Assembly: GCA_018816095.1 (NCBI GenBank)
Contig: JAHIWP010000014.1
Span: forward strand, 22,939 to 86,938
DNA: 64,000 nucleotides
Direction of reading: 5' to 3'
DNA from: Gammaproteobacteria bacterium
GTDB lineage: Bacteria > Pseudomonadota > Gammaproteobacteria > Pseudomonadales > Pseudomonadaceae
Position numbers and translations under genes: made by a program. Under the pieces are notes generated by a model. It saw nothing but the letters and a program-made list of their open reading frames with translations, made no database searches and was not told the origin of the DNA. How positions within the stretch are numbered: the stretch's first letter is position 1; the number at the start of each line of letters is the position of its first letter. Below are positions 8,509-17,866 of the stretch, one piece after another.

Positions 8509-10032
8509 TTACTTGATCTCGACCGCCAGGCTGTCGTGGATCTTCTTGTTCCAGATCGCTGGACCGGTGATATGCACCGACTCGCCCTTGGTGTCGACCG
8601 CCACGGTGACCGGCATGTCTTTCACTTCGAACTCGTAGATGGCTTCCATGCCCAGTTCGGCAAAGGCCACCACGCGCGACTTCTTGATCGCCTGGGCGAC
8701 TAGGTACGCAGCGCCACCAACAGCCATCAGGTACACGGCTTTGTTGTCCTTGATCGCTTCGATGGCAATCGGGCCGCGCTCGGATTTACCGATCATGCCG
8801 AGCAAGCCAGTGCTTTCGAGGATCTGCCGGGTGAACTTGTCCATCCGCGTGGCCGTGGTCGGGCCGGCTGGGCCAACCACTTCTTCACGTACCGGATCGA
8901 CCGGGCCGACGTAATAGATGAAGCGGCCTTTTAGGTCGACTGGCAGCTCTTCACCCTTATTCAGCATATCGACCATGCGCTTGTGCGCGGCGTCGCGGCC
9001 GGTGAGCATCTTGCCGTTGAGCAATACGGTTTCGCCCGGCTTCCAGCTCTGCACGTCTTCCGGGGTGAGGGTATCCAGATCGACGCGGCGCGCGCTCGGG
9101 CCGGCTTCCCAGACAATTTCCGGGTAGGCGGACAGATCCGGCGCTTCCAGCTCGGCTGGGCCGGTGCCGTCGAGCACGAAGTGGGCGTGACGGGTGGCGG
9201 CGCAGTTGGGGATCATGCACACCGGCAAGGAGGCGGCGTGGGTCGGGTAGTCCATGATCTTCACGTCGAGCACGGTGGTCAGGCCGCCCAGGCCCTGGGC
9301 GCCGATGCCCAGCTGGTTCACTTTATCGAACAGTTCGAGGCGCATTTCCTCGATCTTGTTCTGTGGGCCGCGGGCTTTCAGCTCATGGATGTCGATGGAC
9401 TCCATCAGCACTTCTTTAGCCATTACCGCAGCTTTTTCGGCGGTGCCGCCGATGCCAATGCCGAGCATGCCTGGCGGGCACCAGCCGGCACCCATTTCCG
9501 GGACGGTCTTGAGTACCCAGTCGACGATCGAGTCGGACGGGTTGAGCATGGCCATCTTCGACTTGTTCTCGGAACCACCGCCTTTGGCAGCAACGTCCAC
9601 TTCCACTTTGTCGCCAGGGACGATAGAGAAGTGGATGACTGCTGGGGTGTTGTCCTTGGTGTTCTTCCGTGCACCGGCTGGGTCAGCCAGGATCGAGGCA
9701 CGCAGGACGTTTTCCGGCAGGTTGTAAGCGCGGCGCACGCCTTCGTTGATCATGTCGTCGACGCCCATGGTCGCGCCATCCCAGCGCACATCCATGCCCA
9801 CGCGGATAAATACGGTGACGATGCCGGTGTCCTGGCAGATCGGCCGGTGGCCGGTGGCGCACATGCGTGAGTTGATCAGGATCTGTGCCATGGAGTCGCG
9901 CGCGGCGGGCGATTCTTCGCGCAGATAGGCCTCATGCATGGCCTGGATAAAGTCTACGGGGTGGTAGTAGGAAATAAACTGCAGGGCGTCGGCGACGCTC
10001 TGAATCAGGTCGTCTTGCTTGATCACGGTCAT
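8509..10032 (-). CDS. fumA: Class I fumarate hydratase (4Fe-4S)
   Basis: A 507-residue oxygen-sensitive fumarase that hydrates fumarate to L-malate in the TCA cycle. Three cysteines expected to hold the [4Fe-4S] cluster are present: C66 in ICQDTG, C185 in WCPPGMLGIGIGG and C277 in NCAATRHAHF. The N-terminal alpha-domain and the C-terminal beta-domain (GPTTATRMDKF, GKSERGP) are fused in one chain, as in FumA/FumB. The start at 10032 has GGGAG eight bases upstream. The gene is divergent from a SadC-like cyclase, the same arrangement as PA4333/PA4332 in PAO1 as I remember it. Confidence 0.96.
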   Translation of the reverse strand: MTVIKQDDLIQSVADALQFISYYHPVDFIQAMHEAYLREESPAARDSMAQILINSRMCATGHRPICQDTGIVTVFIRVGMDVRWDGATMGVDDMINEGVRRAYNLPENVLRASILADPAGARKNTKDNTPAVIHFSIVPGDKVEVDVAAKGGGSENKSKMAMLNPSDSIVDWVLKTVPEMGAGWCPPGMLGIGIGGTAEKAAVMAKEVLMESIDIHELKARGPQNKIEEMRLELFDKVNQLGIGAQGLGGLTTVLDVKIMDYPTHAASLPVCMIPNCAATRHAHFVLDGTGPAELEAPDLSAYPEIVWEAGPSARRVDLDTLTPEDVQSWKPGETVLLNGKMLTGRDAAHKRMVDMLNKGEELPVDLKGRFIYYVGPVDPVREEVVGPAGPTTATRMDKFTRQILESTGLLGMIGKSERGPIAIEAIKDNKAVYLMAVGGAAYLVAQAIKKSRVVAFAELGMEAIYEFEVKDMPVTVAVDTKGESVHITGPAIWNKKIHDSLAVEIK

Positions 10033-10277
10033 GCTATGCGCTCCCTTTATATGGGTAGGAGTAGGGCAGGAACTTCGAAGCGCGCAGGGGCATACCCGGC
10101 GCAGGCTTATCAGGGCCAGAGGACAAGATAAAAAGGCGCGAAAGTATACCGTGCACGTGGCCTGGCGGACACCTCGGCAGGCTTAGATCATGGGCGCTGA
10201 TCGGTTACTGACGTCGATTAATTGACTAGGCATGCTGCAATCACGGGGGTAGAGTAGCGGCTAGATGCCAGTATGGG

Positions 10278-11423
10278 ATGGAGCCCATAATTCCTATGAC
10301 CCCAAGCAGCCAAGCAGGTACCCGACGCAGCTTGCAAAGCCTACTGCTAAAGCGTTTCGGCATGGCCGTAGGCACTTACGTGCTGACCGGGCTGTTGTGC
10401 GGCGTTGGCGTGTTTGCCGGGTTGTTTAATGCGCCGCCGTTGGCTGTATTAGGTATCGGCGCCTTGGCGACGTTCAGCCAATTAGTTTTTCTCGGGCTGT
10501 TTCTCTCGCGCCTCAATCTACGTCTTGCCGATCCTAGTTTGACTGAGCCTCAGGTGCTGGTGGCATTGCTCTGGCTCACAGCGCTGCTATCGCAGTTCAG
10601 CGAGGGGCGCGGCAGCCTGTTGGTGATGTACATGCTGATTTTGCTGTTCGGCGTGTTTCAGCTGCCGCCCAAGGTCTTTGCCCGTTGCGCATTGGTTGCC
10701 TTTTTGGGCTTTGCCGGGTTGAACCTGTATGAGGCCTATACCCTGCAGTTGCGTGCGCCGCGTATGGCGCTGATGCAGGCCTGTGTATTGGCTGTGGTGC
10801 TGGTGTGGCTTTGTCTGTTTGCCAGTTATGCTCAGGCCATGCGCCAACGAATGCGTCAGCGCCGTTTTGCCCTGCAAGCCCATCAGGACACACTGCGCGG
10901 GATGATGCGCCAGCTGGAAGACCTGGCCGCGACTGACGAGTTAACCGGGTTGTGCAACCGTCGGCATTTTTTGCGCTTAGCCAGTTGCGAGCTGGAAAAT
11001 CTGCGCGGTGGTCGTCAGCACGGCCTGGCGTTGCTGGATCTCGACCATTTCAAGCGCATCAATGATATTCACGGTCACGCGGCGGGTGATCGTGTCCTGC
11101 AAACGTTTGCCGCTGTCGCCCGCGCCTGCCTGCGCGATGGCGATGTGGTAGCACGTTATGGCGGTGAGGAATTTGTCTTGCTGTTACCCAATACCGAAGC
11201 CGATCAGTTCACGGCCTGCTGCGAACGCTTGCGCGAAGCCTTTAGCCGCGCCGAGCCGCTGGGCGTGCAGGTGGCCAATCTGAGTGTATCCATTGGTATG
11301 ACCTTGCTGGCCGCTGACGATGACCTTGATGAAGCCCTGCAGCGTGCCGATCAGGCGCTGTACCAGGCCAAACGTGATGGGCGTAACCGTTGCGCGGCGA
11401 CCTGGGAGGATGTGGATGCCTGA
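10278..11423 (+). CDS. SadC-like membrane diguanylate cyclase (GGDEF)
   Basis: A protein of about 381 residues with five or six membrane helices (about 27-195), a short linker and a GGDEF domain (about 213-375). GGEEF lies at 295-299 with the inhibitory RxxD (RDGD) at 286-289, so it should synthesise c-di-GMP and be feedback-inhibited. Its place between fumarase and a ferredoxin reductase is that of sadC in P. aeruginosa, where SadC promotes surface attachment, but it is shorter than the 487-residue SadC as I recall it. The start is uncertain: ATG 10278 lacks a good ribosome site, and ATG 10296 has GGAG twelve bases upstream. The reading frame overlaps the next gene. Confidence 0.88.
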   Translation: MEPIIPMTPSSQAGTRRSLQSLLLKRFGMAVGTYVLTGLLCGVGVFAGLFNAPPLAVLGIGALATFSQLVFLGLFLSRLNLRLADPSLTEPQVLVALLWLTALLSQFSEGRGSLLVMYMLILLFGVFQLPPKVFARCALVAFLGFAGLNLYEAYTLQLRAPRMALMQACVLAVVLVWLCLFASYAQAMRQRMRQRRFALQAHQDTLRGMMRQLEDLAATDELTGLCNRRHFLRLASCELENLRGGRQHGLALLDLDHFKRINDIHGHAAGDRVLQTFAAVARACLRDGDVVARYGGEEFVLLLPNTEADQFTACCERLREAFSRAEPLGVQVANLSVSIGMTLLAADDDLDEALQRADQALYQAKRDGRNRCAATWEDVDA

Positions 11424-12357
11424 GTTACGGGCCGCTGAACGCAGCCTCGAAGTCGCCCCTGCCAGTAACCTGTTGGATAACTTGTTGGCTGCTGGTATCG
11501 CTGTGCCCTATAGCTGCCGCGCCGGCAGCTGCCATGCCTGCCTGGTGCGTTGCGTGCGTGGCGAGTTGCTTGATGCCAAGCCTGAGGCTCTGGACGAAGC
11601 GCAGCGTGAGCAGGGCTGGCGGCTGGCGTGCCAATGTCGAGTGGTGGATGACGTGCAGATTGAGGTATTCGATCCGTTGCGTGATGCGGTTCCGGCGGTC
11701 ATTCACAGCTGCGATTGGCTAAGCCGCGATGTACTGCGCTTACGCCTGACTCCACCGCAGCCATTGCGTTACAGCGCCGGCCAGCACCTGCAGCTCTGGA
11801 TCTCTAGCGGGATTGCCCGGCCTTACTCATTGGCCAGCGTGCCGGGTGAGGATGCCTGGCTGGAGTTTCATATCGATTGCCGTCAGGGTGGCGCATTTGC
11901 CTCAGTAGCGCGGGCTTTTCAGCCGGGCGACAACCTCCGTTTGGGTGAGTTGCGCGGTGCAGCGTTGCACTATGATCCCGATTGGCAAGCCAGGCCGCTC
12001 TGGCTGTTGGCCGCAGGTACGGGCTTGGCGCCGTTGTATGGCGTGCTGCGCGAGGCGCTGCGTCAGGAGCATCAGGGGGTTATTCGGGTTATTCACGTGG
12101 CCCATGATGCTTCCGCGCATTATTTGGCCGAACCCTTGCGAGCATTGGCGGCCAGCCATTCGCAGGTGCAGGTCGAGCTTGTGGTGGCGGCCGAGTTGCC
12201 GGCTGCTTTGGCTGAACTGCGCCTTGTTTCACGGCAAACCATCGCCTTACTCTGCGGCCACCCTGACAGTGTCGAAGCCTTTGCGCGCCGTCTGTATCTG
12301 GCGGGTTTGCCGCGTAGTCAGGTTTTCGCTGACGTATTTTTGCCTCACGCGCGCTAG
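11416..12357 (+). CDS. Ferredoxin-NAD(P)H reductase with N-terminal 2Fe-2S domain
   Basis: A 313-residue flavoprotein joining a plant-type ferredoxin to a reductase. Cluster ligands are C34, C39, C42 and C72 (Cx4Cx2Cx29C). FAD-binding RPYSLAS is at 135-141 and the nucleotide-binding GTGLAP at 201-206. This order (2Fe-2S, FAD, NAD) is that of phenol hydroxylase reductase and CDP-6-deoxy-glucoseen reductase, which pass electrons from NAD(P)H to an oxygenase or similar partner. No partner is encoded nearby, so the acceptor is unknown. ATG 11416 overlaps the end of the cyclase gene by 8 bases and has GGGAGG upstream, implying co-translation. Confidence 0.88.
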   Translation: MPELRAAERSLEVAPASNLLDNLLAAGIAVPYSCRAGSCHACLVRCVRGELLDAKPEALDEAQREQGWRLACQCRVVDDVQIEVFDPLRDAVPAVIHSCDWLSRDVLRLRLTPPQPLRYSAGQHLQLWISSGIARPYSLASVPGEDAWLEFHIDCRQGGAFASVARAFQPGDNLRLGELRGAALHYDPDWQARPLWLLAAGTGLAPLYGVLREALRQEHQGVIRVIHVAHDASAHYLAEPLRALAASHSQVQVELVVAAELPAALAELRLVSRQTIALLCGHPDSVEAFARRLYLAGLPRSQVFADVFLPHAR

Positions 12358-12403
12358 CCGTTCCGGTGATCCGCTCGCGGGTGGCCTACCGTGAGGATTA
12401 GTG

Positions 12404-13177
12404 ATGAGCGAGCATCTGCTGGTTGAGCGTGAACAAGGGGTGCTGACCCTGCGCATGCACCGCCCCGATAAGAAAAATGCCCTGACCCGCGCCATGTACA
12501 GCGGCATGGCTGAAGTGCTGGTACAGGCCGATCAGGATAAAAGCGTGCGTGCCGTGCTGATCACTGGCGGCGAGAGCTGCTTCACCAGCGGCAATGATGT
12601 GGCCGACTTTATTCAGGCACCACCGACTGGACTCAACAGCGAAGTGTTCCAGTTTATGCAGGCGCTGTTCGAGTTCAGCAAGCCGGTGGTGGCCGCGGTC
12701 AACGGCCCTGCGGTGGGCATTGGTACGACCATGTTGCTGCATTGCGATCTGGTCTATGTCAGCCGCGAGGCCACGCTGAAGATGCCTTTCGTCAATCTGG
12801 GCCTGTGCCCTGAATACGGTTCCAGCCTTATCCTGCCGCGCCTGCTCGGCCACGCCCGCGCTGCCGAATTGCTGCTGCTTGGGCAGAGCTTTACCGGTGA
12901 GCAGGCCGCAGCCTGGGGTGTCGCCAATCAGGCGCTGGACGGCGGTGAGGCAACCCTGGCCAAGGCCCGCGAAATGGCCCTGCGCTTTCAGCAACTGGCA
13001 CCGGCAGCCGTGGCGGACAGCAAACGCCTGATGCGCGCGCCGGACCGTGAGCAACTGCGCAGGGTAATCGAGGAGGAGGGCGCGCTGTTCGGTCAACGCC
13101 TGCGCTCGCCGGAAGCCATCGAGGCGCTGACAGCCTTTATGCAGCGCCGCACGCCGAATTTCAGCAAATACGCCTGA
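12404..13177 (+). CDS. Enoyl-CoA hydratase/isomerase family protein
   Basis: A 257-residue crotonase-fold enzyme. The oxyanion-hole segments are visible as FTSGNDVADF and NGPAVGIGTTM, and a candidate catalytic Glu lies in LGLCPEYGSS, a form closer to delta3-delta2 enoyl-CoA isomerases than to classical hydratases. It would act on an acyl-CoA in fatty acid or amino acid breakdown; the substrate is not evident. ATG 12404 is preferred over GTG 12401 because GAGG stands seven bases before it. It follows the reductase by 46 bases and ends at a strong terminator, so cyclase, reductase and hydratase likely form one transcript. Confidence 0.87.
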   Translation: MSEHLLVEREQGVLTLRMHRPDKKNALTRAMYSGMAEVLVQADQDKSVRAVLITGGESCFTSGNDVADFIQAPPTGLNSEVFQFMQALFEFSKPVVAAVNGPAVGIGTTMLLHCDLVYVSREATLKMPFVNLGLCPEYGSSLILPRLLGHARAAELLLLGQSFTGEQAAAWGVANQALDGGEATLAKAREMALRFQQLAPAAVADSKRLMRAPDREQLRRVIEEEGALFGQRLRSPEAIEALTAFMQRRTPNFSKYA

Positions 13178-13193
13178 TGCCCTGAGGCAAATA

Positions 13194-13221
13194 AAAAGGC
13201 CGCTCGATTGAGCGGCCTTTT
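13194..13221 (+). terminator. Intrinsic terminator after the enoyl-CoA hydratase gene
   Basis: AAAAGGCCGCTC / GAGCGGCCTTTT form a 12-bp stem with a GATT loop, 16 bases after the stop codon. Confidence 0.92.
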
Positions 13222-13248
13222 GCACTGCGCTGGGTAGCCTAGAGCCTT

Positions 13249-13378
13249 TTTACGATCTCGCGAGCTAGAGACCTGCAAGGCAAAAACAGGCGAGGAAGCG
13301 GAGTGTACTGTTGTACATGAGCATTCCGAGCCTGTTTTTAACGCAGCAGGGCCGACGCGCAGCAGATCATAAACAGGC
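13249..13378 (+). repeat. Dispersed intergenic repeat, copy A
   Basis: A 130-bp sequence starting near CTCGCGAGCTAGAG and ending near AGATCATAAACAGGC. It matches, in opposite orientation, the block at 21996-22168, with long identical stretches such as GAGCCTGTTTTTAACG and GGGCCGACGCGCAGCAGA. Inside it AAAAACAGGC (13281-13290) and GCCTGTTTTT form a perfect 10-bp inverted repeat around GTGTACTGTTGTACAT. The copy fills the space between the hydratase terminator and the end of pykA. Short open frames across it are products of the repeat, not genes. It resembles a repeat I have met in other Pseudomonas genomes; I cannot name its family. Confidence 0.85.
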
Positions 13379-13380
13379 TC

Positions 13381-14832
13381 TTACACCAGTGCTTCACCTA
13401 CATGCAGCAGCTTCATGGTATTGGTGCCACCGATGGTGTGGTAGCTGTCGCCCTTGGTCAGGATCACCCAGTCGCCGGCTTGCACCACGCCGCGCTTGAG
13501 CAACTCGTCCACCGCCGCCTGGCTGACTTCGGCCGGTTGCAGGGCGGCTGGGTCGAACGGCACGGTGTAGACGCCACGGAACATGGCCGCACGGGCTTGG
13601 GTTTCGCGGTGCGGGGAGAACGCGAAGATCGGCACCGAGGAGCGGATACGCGACATGATCAGCGGCGTGTAGCCACTTTCGGTGAGGGCGATGATCGCTT
13701 TCACACCGGGGAAGTGATTGGCCGTGTACATGGCTGCCAGGGCGATGCTTTCGTCGCACCGCTCGAACTCGGTGCCCATGCGGTGGCTGGATTTCTTGCT
13801 GGTTGGGTGTTTTTCCGCACCCAGGCAGATGCGCGCCATGGCTTGCACGGCTTCCAGCGGGTAGGCGCCGGCAGCACTTTCCGCCGAGAGCATCACTGCA
13901 TCGGTGTAGTCGAGCACGGCGTTGGCCACGTCGGAGACTTCCGCGCGGGTCGGCATCGGGTTCTGGATCATCGACTCCATCATCTGCGTCGCCGTGATCA
14001 CCGCCTTGTTGTGGCGGCGCGCGTGCAGGATGATTTTCTTCTGGATGCCGCACAGTTCGGCGTCGCCGATTTCCACACCCAGGTCACCACGGGCCACCAT
14101 CACCGCATCACTGGCGCGGATCAGGCCGTCGAGGGTTTCGTCGTCGGCTACCGCTTCGGCGCGTTCGATCTTGGCCACCAGCCAGGCAGTGCCGCCAGCT
14201 TCGTCGCGCAGTTTGCGCGCGTAATGCATGTCGTCGGCATCGCGCGGGAAGGACACGGCCAGGTAATCCAGCTCCATCTCGGCGGCGAGCTTGATGTCGG
14301 CTTTGTCTTTCTCGGTCAGGGCTGGCGCAGTCAGGCCGCCGCCGCGACGGTTGATGCCTTTATGGTCGGACAGCGGGCCACCGATGATCACTTCGCAGTG
14401 CAGGGCATCGCTGGTGGCGCTTTCAACGCGCATGACCACACGGCCATCGTCGAGCAGCAGCTCGTCGCCGACGCCGCAATCCTTGACCAAGTCCGGGTAG
14501 TCGATGCCGACGATGTCTTGCGTGCCGGCAGTCAGCGGGTGGCTGGTGGAGAAGGTAAAGCGATCGCCAAGTTTGAGCTCGATGCGCTTGTTGGCGAATT
14601 TGGCGATGCGGATTTTCGGGCCTTGCAAGTCACCCAGCAGGGCGACGTGGCGACCGTGCTTGGCGGCCAGTTCGCGCACCAGCTTGGCGCGGGCCTTGTG
14701 CTCATCAGGTGAGCCGTGGGAGAAGTTCAGGCGGGCAACATCTAGCCCTGCGATGATCAGTTGTTCAAGAACCTCGGGGCTGTTGCTCGATGGGCCGAGG
14801 GTGGCGACGATTTTGGTGCGGCGAACGGTCAT
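13381..14832 (-). CDS. pykA: Pyruvate kinase
   Basis: A 483-residue glycolytic enzyme converting phosphoenolpyruvate and ADP to pyruvate and ATP. It begins TVRRTKIVATLGPSS, has the active-site block LVAKIERAEAV and MVARGDLGVEIG, and the signature IITATQMMESM-like segment (VITATQMMESM). The C-terminal allosteric domain ends GDWVILTKGDSYHTIGGTNTMKL. The start at 14832 has AGGAG seven bases upstream. Position after the hydratase gene matches PA4329 (pykA) in PAO1. The dispersed repeat lies immediately beyond its stop. Confidence 0.97.
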   Translation of the reverse strand: MTVRRTKIVATLGPSSNSPEVLEQLIIAGLDVARLNFSHGSPDEHKARAKLVRELAAKHGRHVALLGDLQGPKIRIAKFANKRIELKLGDRFTFSTSHPLTAGTQDIVGIDYPDLVKDCGVGDELLLDDGRVVMRVESATSDALHCEVIIGGPLSDHKGINRRGGGLTAPALTEKDKADIKLAAEMELDYLAVSFPRDADDMHYARKLRDEAGGTAWLVAKIERAEAVADDETLDGLIRASDAVMVARGDLGVEIGDAELCGIQKKIILHARRHNKAVITATQMMESMIQNPMPTRAEVSDVANAVLDYTDAVMLSAESAAGAYPLEAVQAMARICLGAEKHPTSKKSSHRMGTEFERCDESIALAAMYTANHFPGVKAIIALTESGYTPLIMSRIRSSVPIFAFSPHRETQARAAMFRGVYTVPFDPAALQPAEVSQAAVDELLKRGVVQAGDWVILTKGDSYHTIGGTNTMKLLHVGEALV

Positions 14833-15004
14833 GCACAGACTCCTGAATGGCAACTGCAGACGAGGCTACTATGCCGCAACCCTGTAGTCATTGTTCCACT
14901 GCACTACCTCTGGCGGCCACATGATGCAGCATGAGTTATTGCGCGATACGCTGCTGCAGAATTCCCCAGGGCAGTCGATACACTGCACATCGGAGGAGAG
15001 GCTT

Positions 15005-15379
15005 ATGCGCATAATGTTGATTGTTTTGTTGCTAGTGGGGCTGCTCGGCTGCAACCGCTATTCGTTCGACCGCGATCTCAATAGTGCTTACGAGGCCTAT
15101 GATCGCGGTGAGTGCGAAGCAGCCATTTTGTCGTTGTCCAAGGCTGAGCGTAACAGCCGTTCGCGACGTTATATGCAGCCCGAAATCTCTCTGCTGCGGG
15201 GCCAGTGCCTGGAGCGTCAGGCGCTGTTTGTCGATGCCATGCAGACTTATCAGTTCATCATCAACCAATACCCGGCGAGCGAATATGCCTACCGTGCCCG
15301 TGCACGCATAAACACTCTGCGCCAGCTTGGGCATGAGGGGGTTGATGTGGCGGTTAAGGTCAGCCCGGCCAAGCCTTGA
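15005..15379 (+). CDS. Tetratricopeptide-like lipoprotein
   Basis: A 124-residue predicted lipoprotein. The signal peptide MRIMLIVLLLVGLLGC has a clear lipobox (LLGC). The mature part is helical with TPR-like spacing: LNSAYEAYDRGECEAAILSLSKAE and LRGQCLERQALFVDAMQTYQFII, ending in a Tyr/Ala-rich helix. Such proteins act as scaffolds in the envelope; no specific partner is known. ATG 15005 has GGAGGAGAGG upstream. It is followed by two further small genes on the same strand. Confidence 0.78.
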   Translation: MRIMLIVLLLVGLLGCNRYSFDRDLNSAYEAYDRGECEAAILSLSKAERNSRSRRYMQPEISLLRGQCLERQALFVDAMQTYQFIINQYPASEYAYRARARINTLRQLGHEGVDVAVKVSPAKP

Positions 15380-15446
15380 CCACTGGTCGTCATCGCTGAC
15401 AGAACGCTTATCGCGGCAGTAAGCTGAGGCTTTCGGGAGGGAATCC

Positions 15447-15869
15447 ATGCGCGTTTTGTTGTGCTTATTGTTGTTGCCGGGGCTGGCCGCTGCGGAAATT
15501 TATCGTTGGACGGATGCCAATGGCCAGGTGCACTTCGGCCAGCGCCCTGCAGTCGCGGGGGCGGAAAAGGTTGAAGTGAAACCGCAGGTGGTTGAGCGTG
15601 ACCAACTGACCCGTGAGCGGCAAGAGCGTACCAGTCGGTTTTACGATGCCCGCCGTGCAGAGCAGGCGCAGGCCTCCGCAGTTGCAGCCGAGCAGCAGAC
15701 CAAGCGTGCCCAAGAGTGTCGCGAGCTGCGTAAGCGCCTGGCCTCTATTCCTGAGGGGCGTAGCTACTACCGGGATGAGGCCGACGGCCAGCGCAGTTAT
15801 TACAGTGACAAGCAAATGGATACCGCCCGTCAGCAACTGCAAGGCCGCGTATCCGAACGCTGTTCCTGA
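15447..15869 (+). CDS. DUF4124-domain secreted protein
   Basis: A 140-residue protein with a 16-residue signal peptide (MRVLLCLLLLPGLAAA) then the DUF4124 pattern EIYRWTDANGQVHFGQRP, followed by a charged coiled-coil-like helix with many Arg/Glu/Gln and a C-terminal part with a second Cys (ECRELRKRL and ERCS), which could form a disulphide in the periplasm. The family is common in Pseudomonas and has no assigned function. GGAGG stands seven bases before ATG. Confidence 0.85.
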   Translation: MRVLLCLLLLPGLAAAEIYRWTDANGQVHFGQRPAVAGAEKVEVKPQVVERDQLTRERQERTSRFYDARRAEQAQASAVAAEQQTKRAQECRELRKRLASIPEGRSYYRDEADGQRSYYSDKQMDTARQQLQGRVSERCS

Positions 15870-15929
15870 AACTGGTTTAAGCGCAGTAGTGGGGCCATAC
15901 TTAATGGCCGTTTATAGCGATTTGCCACT

Positions 15930-16292
15930 ATGCCAACGCATGTTCAGCGCCGCATCGAACGTCATCAGCTGCCGTACTACCTGAAGGTGTTCAATCGCAT
16001 CACCGACAAGCCCATGGGCTATATCGGTAACGTCTCTTTGGACGGTCTACTGCTGATCAGCCAGCTTCCACTGCTGGTGGGCGCGCGTTTTGATATGTGT
16101 TTGAAAATCCCAGGGCATGATGCGCCGCACCATATTGATTTCTCGGCCACCTGCCAATGGTCCCGTGAGGATGTCACACCCGGCTACTATGATTCGGGGT
16201 TTGCGCTGGTGGCGCCGCCCGCTGATTATGTTGAGATGGTTGATGCGCTGCGCCATTACTTCAGTTTCAGGCAGATGACCACTTCCGTCTGA
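15930..16292 (+). CDS. PilZ-domain protein (probable c-di-GMP receptor)
   Basis: A 120-residue single-domain protein. The c-di-GMP binding motif RxxxR is present (R7/R11 in RRIERHQLPYYL), as is the [DN]xSxxG motif (NVSLDG, 34-39), so it should bind the dinucleotide. It may respond to the membrane cyclases encoded in this window, but the output is not visible. No strong ribosome-binding site precedes ATG 15930, and no better in-frame start exists. It ends before a strong bidirectional terminator. Confidence 0.88.
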   Translation: MPTHVQRRIERHQLPYYLKVFNRITDKPMGYIGNVSLDGLLLISQLPLLVGARFDMCLKIPGHDAPHHIDFSATCQWSREDVTPGYYDSGFALVAPPADYVEMVDALRHYFSFRQMTTSV

Positions 16293-16321
16293 ATGCTTGT
16301 TGCGCTGACTGAACGCGCAAT

Positions 16322-16349
16322 AAAAAACCGCCCCGAAAGGCGGTTTTTT
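16322..16349. terminator. Bidirectional terminator between PilZ and mqo genes
   Basis: AAAAAACCGCC and GGCGGTTTTTT form an 11-bp stem with a 6-nt loop between two convergent genes; both strands have T-runs. Confidence 0.95.
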
Positions 16350-16363
16350 ATTGCCTAAGCGGT

Positions 16364-17866
16364 TTAGGCGTTAACGCTTTGTTCCAGTTGCAGCAAGGCA
16401 TCGGAGCGCGACTGCACTTCTCGATAGCGCTCAGCATCGCTGGCCAAAACGTCAGCCATGGCCGGGAAGATTTCGTTCAGCTTGGTGCGCCATTGCTCAG
16501 ACTTCACCTGCTCGCCGAAGCAGCGCTGGATCAGGTCAAGCATGATCGAGACGGTTACCGAAGCGCCTGGCGATGCGCCCAGCAGGGCGGCCAGAGAACC
16601 ATCCTGTGCGGCCACCAGTTCGGTGCCGAACTGCAGGATGCCACCGTTTTTCGCATGCTTCTTGATGATCTGCACGCGTTGGCCAGCGATCTCGATGCGC
16701 CAGTCTTCGGCTTTGGCTTCTGGGTAGAAGCCGCGCAGAGTTTCCAGGCGCTTCTCTTCGGACTGCAGCACTTCCTTGATCAGGTAGCGGGTCAGGTCGA
16801 AGTTGTCGCGCGCCACGGCCAGCATGGGGCCGATGTTGTTGAAGCGGATCGACAGCGGCAGGTCAAGGAACGAACCACGTTTGAGGAACTTGGTGGTGAA
16901 ACCGGCGTAAGGGCCGAACAGCAGCGAGGTCTTGCCTTCGACTACGCGGGTATCCAGGTGCGGGACCGACATCGGTGGCGAGCCAACGGCTGCCTGGCTG
17001 TAGACCTTGGCCTGGTGCTGTTTGACGATTTCCGGGTTGTCGCAGCGCAGCCACTGGCCGCTGACCGGGAAGCCGCCAAAGCCTTTACCTTCAGTAATAC
17101 CAGACATCTGCAGCAGCGGCAGTGCCGCGCCGCCGGCGCCGAGGAAGACGAACTTGGCTTGGATTTCCCGCGTGCTGCCGTTTTGCAGATTCTTGACGCT
17201 GACGCGCCAGCCTTGACCGCTGCGCTTGAGGCCAACAACCTTTTGGCTGCAGGTGACCTTGGCTGCGTTCTGCTGACGGAGGTGGTCGAGCAGGTGCAGG
17301 GTCAATGCGCCAAAGTTAACGTCGGTGCCAGCCATTACGCGGGTGGCGGCGATGGGCTCGTTCGGGTCGCGGCCCGGCATCATCAGCGGCATCCATTCGG
17401 CCATGGTGGCGCGGTCTTCGCTGTATTCCATTTCGCTGAAGGCGTGGTGAGCGGTCAGCGCGGTAAAGCGCTTCTTCAGGAAGTCGATGCCTTTTTGGCC
17501 ACGTACGAAGCTTAAGTGTGGAACCGGGCTGATAAAGGATTTGGGCGAGCCAAAGCGACCTTTCTCGACCAGGTAAGCCCAGAACTGCTTGGACTCCTCG
17601 AACTGAGCATTGATGGACACCGATTTTTTGATGTCGATCGAGCCATCAGCCGCTTCTGGCGTGTAGTTCAGCTCGCACAGGGCCGCATGGCCAGTGCCCG
17701 CGTTGTTCCACGGGTAAGAGCTTTCACTCGATGCGGTGCTCATCATGTCGAGCACTTCCAGCTTGATGGCTGGGTCGAGCTCTTTCAGCAGTACGGCCAG
17801 GGTCGCACTCATGATGCCGGCACCAACCAGCACCACATCCATTGTTTCGTATTCGTTTTGCGCCAT
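16364..17866 (-). CDS. mqo: Malate:quinone oxidoreductase
   Basis: A 500-residue peripheral membrane flavoprotein oxidising L-malate to oxaloacetate and reducing ubiquinone. The FAD-binding start is [21 protein letters not shown]; further family segments are [22 protein letters not shown] and [17 protein letters not shown] near the C-terminus. ATG 17866 with GGAG eight bases upstream gives the usual length; an upstream in-frame Met would add eight residues. With the class I fumarase at 8.5 kb the window carries two consecutive TCA-cycle steps, though the genes are not linked in an operon. Confidence 0.97.
   Translation of the reverse strand: MAQNEYETMDVVLVGAGIMSATLAVLLKELDPAIKLEVLDMMSTASSESSYPWNNAGTGHAALCELNYTPEAADGSIDIKKSVSINAQFEESKQFWAYLVEKGRFGSPKSFISPVPHLSFVRGQKGIDFLKKRFTALTAHHAFSEMEYSEDRATMAEWMPLMMPGRDPNEPIAATRVMAGTDVNFGALTLHLLDHLRQQNAAKVTCSQKVVGLKRSGQGWRVSVKNLQNGSTREIQAKFVFLGAGGAALPLLQMSGITEGKGFGGFPVSGQWLRCDNPEIVKQHQAKVYSQAAVGSPPMSVPHLDTRVVEGKTSLLFGPYAGFTTKFLKRGSFLDLPLSIRFNNIGPMLAVARDNFDLTRYLIKEVLQSEEKRLETLRGFYPEAKAEDWRIEIAGQRVQIIKKHAKNGGILQFGTELVAAQDGSLAALLGASPGASVTVSIMLDLIQRCFGEQVKSEQWRTKLNEIFPAMADVLASDAERYREVQSRSDALLQLEQSVNA

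Noticed and set aside
12398-13225. 275-codon minus-strand frame opposite the enoyl-CoA hydratase gene
   Set aside because: Starts within the terminator of that gene and mirrors it; no domain.
13311-13499. Short frames across the dispersed repeat, similar in both copies (also 22010-22180)
   Set aside because: The peptide similarity follows from DNA identity of the repeat; no ribosome sites, and copy differences include length changes that break frames.
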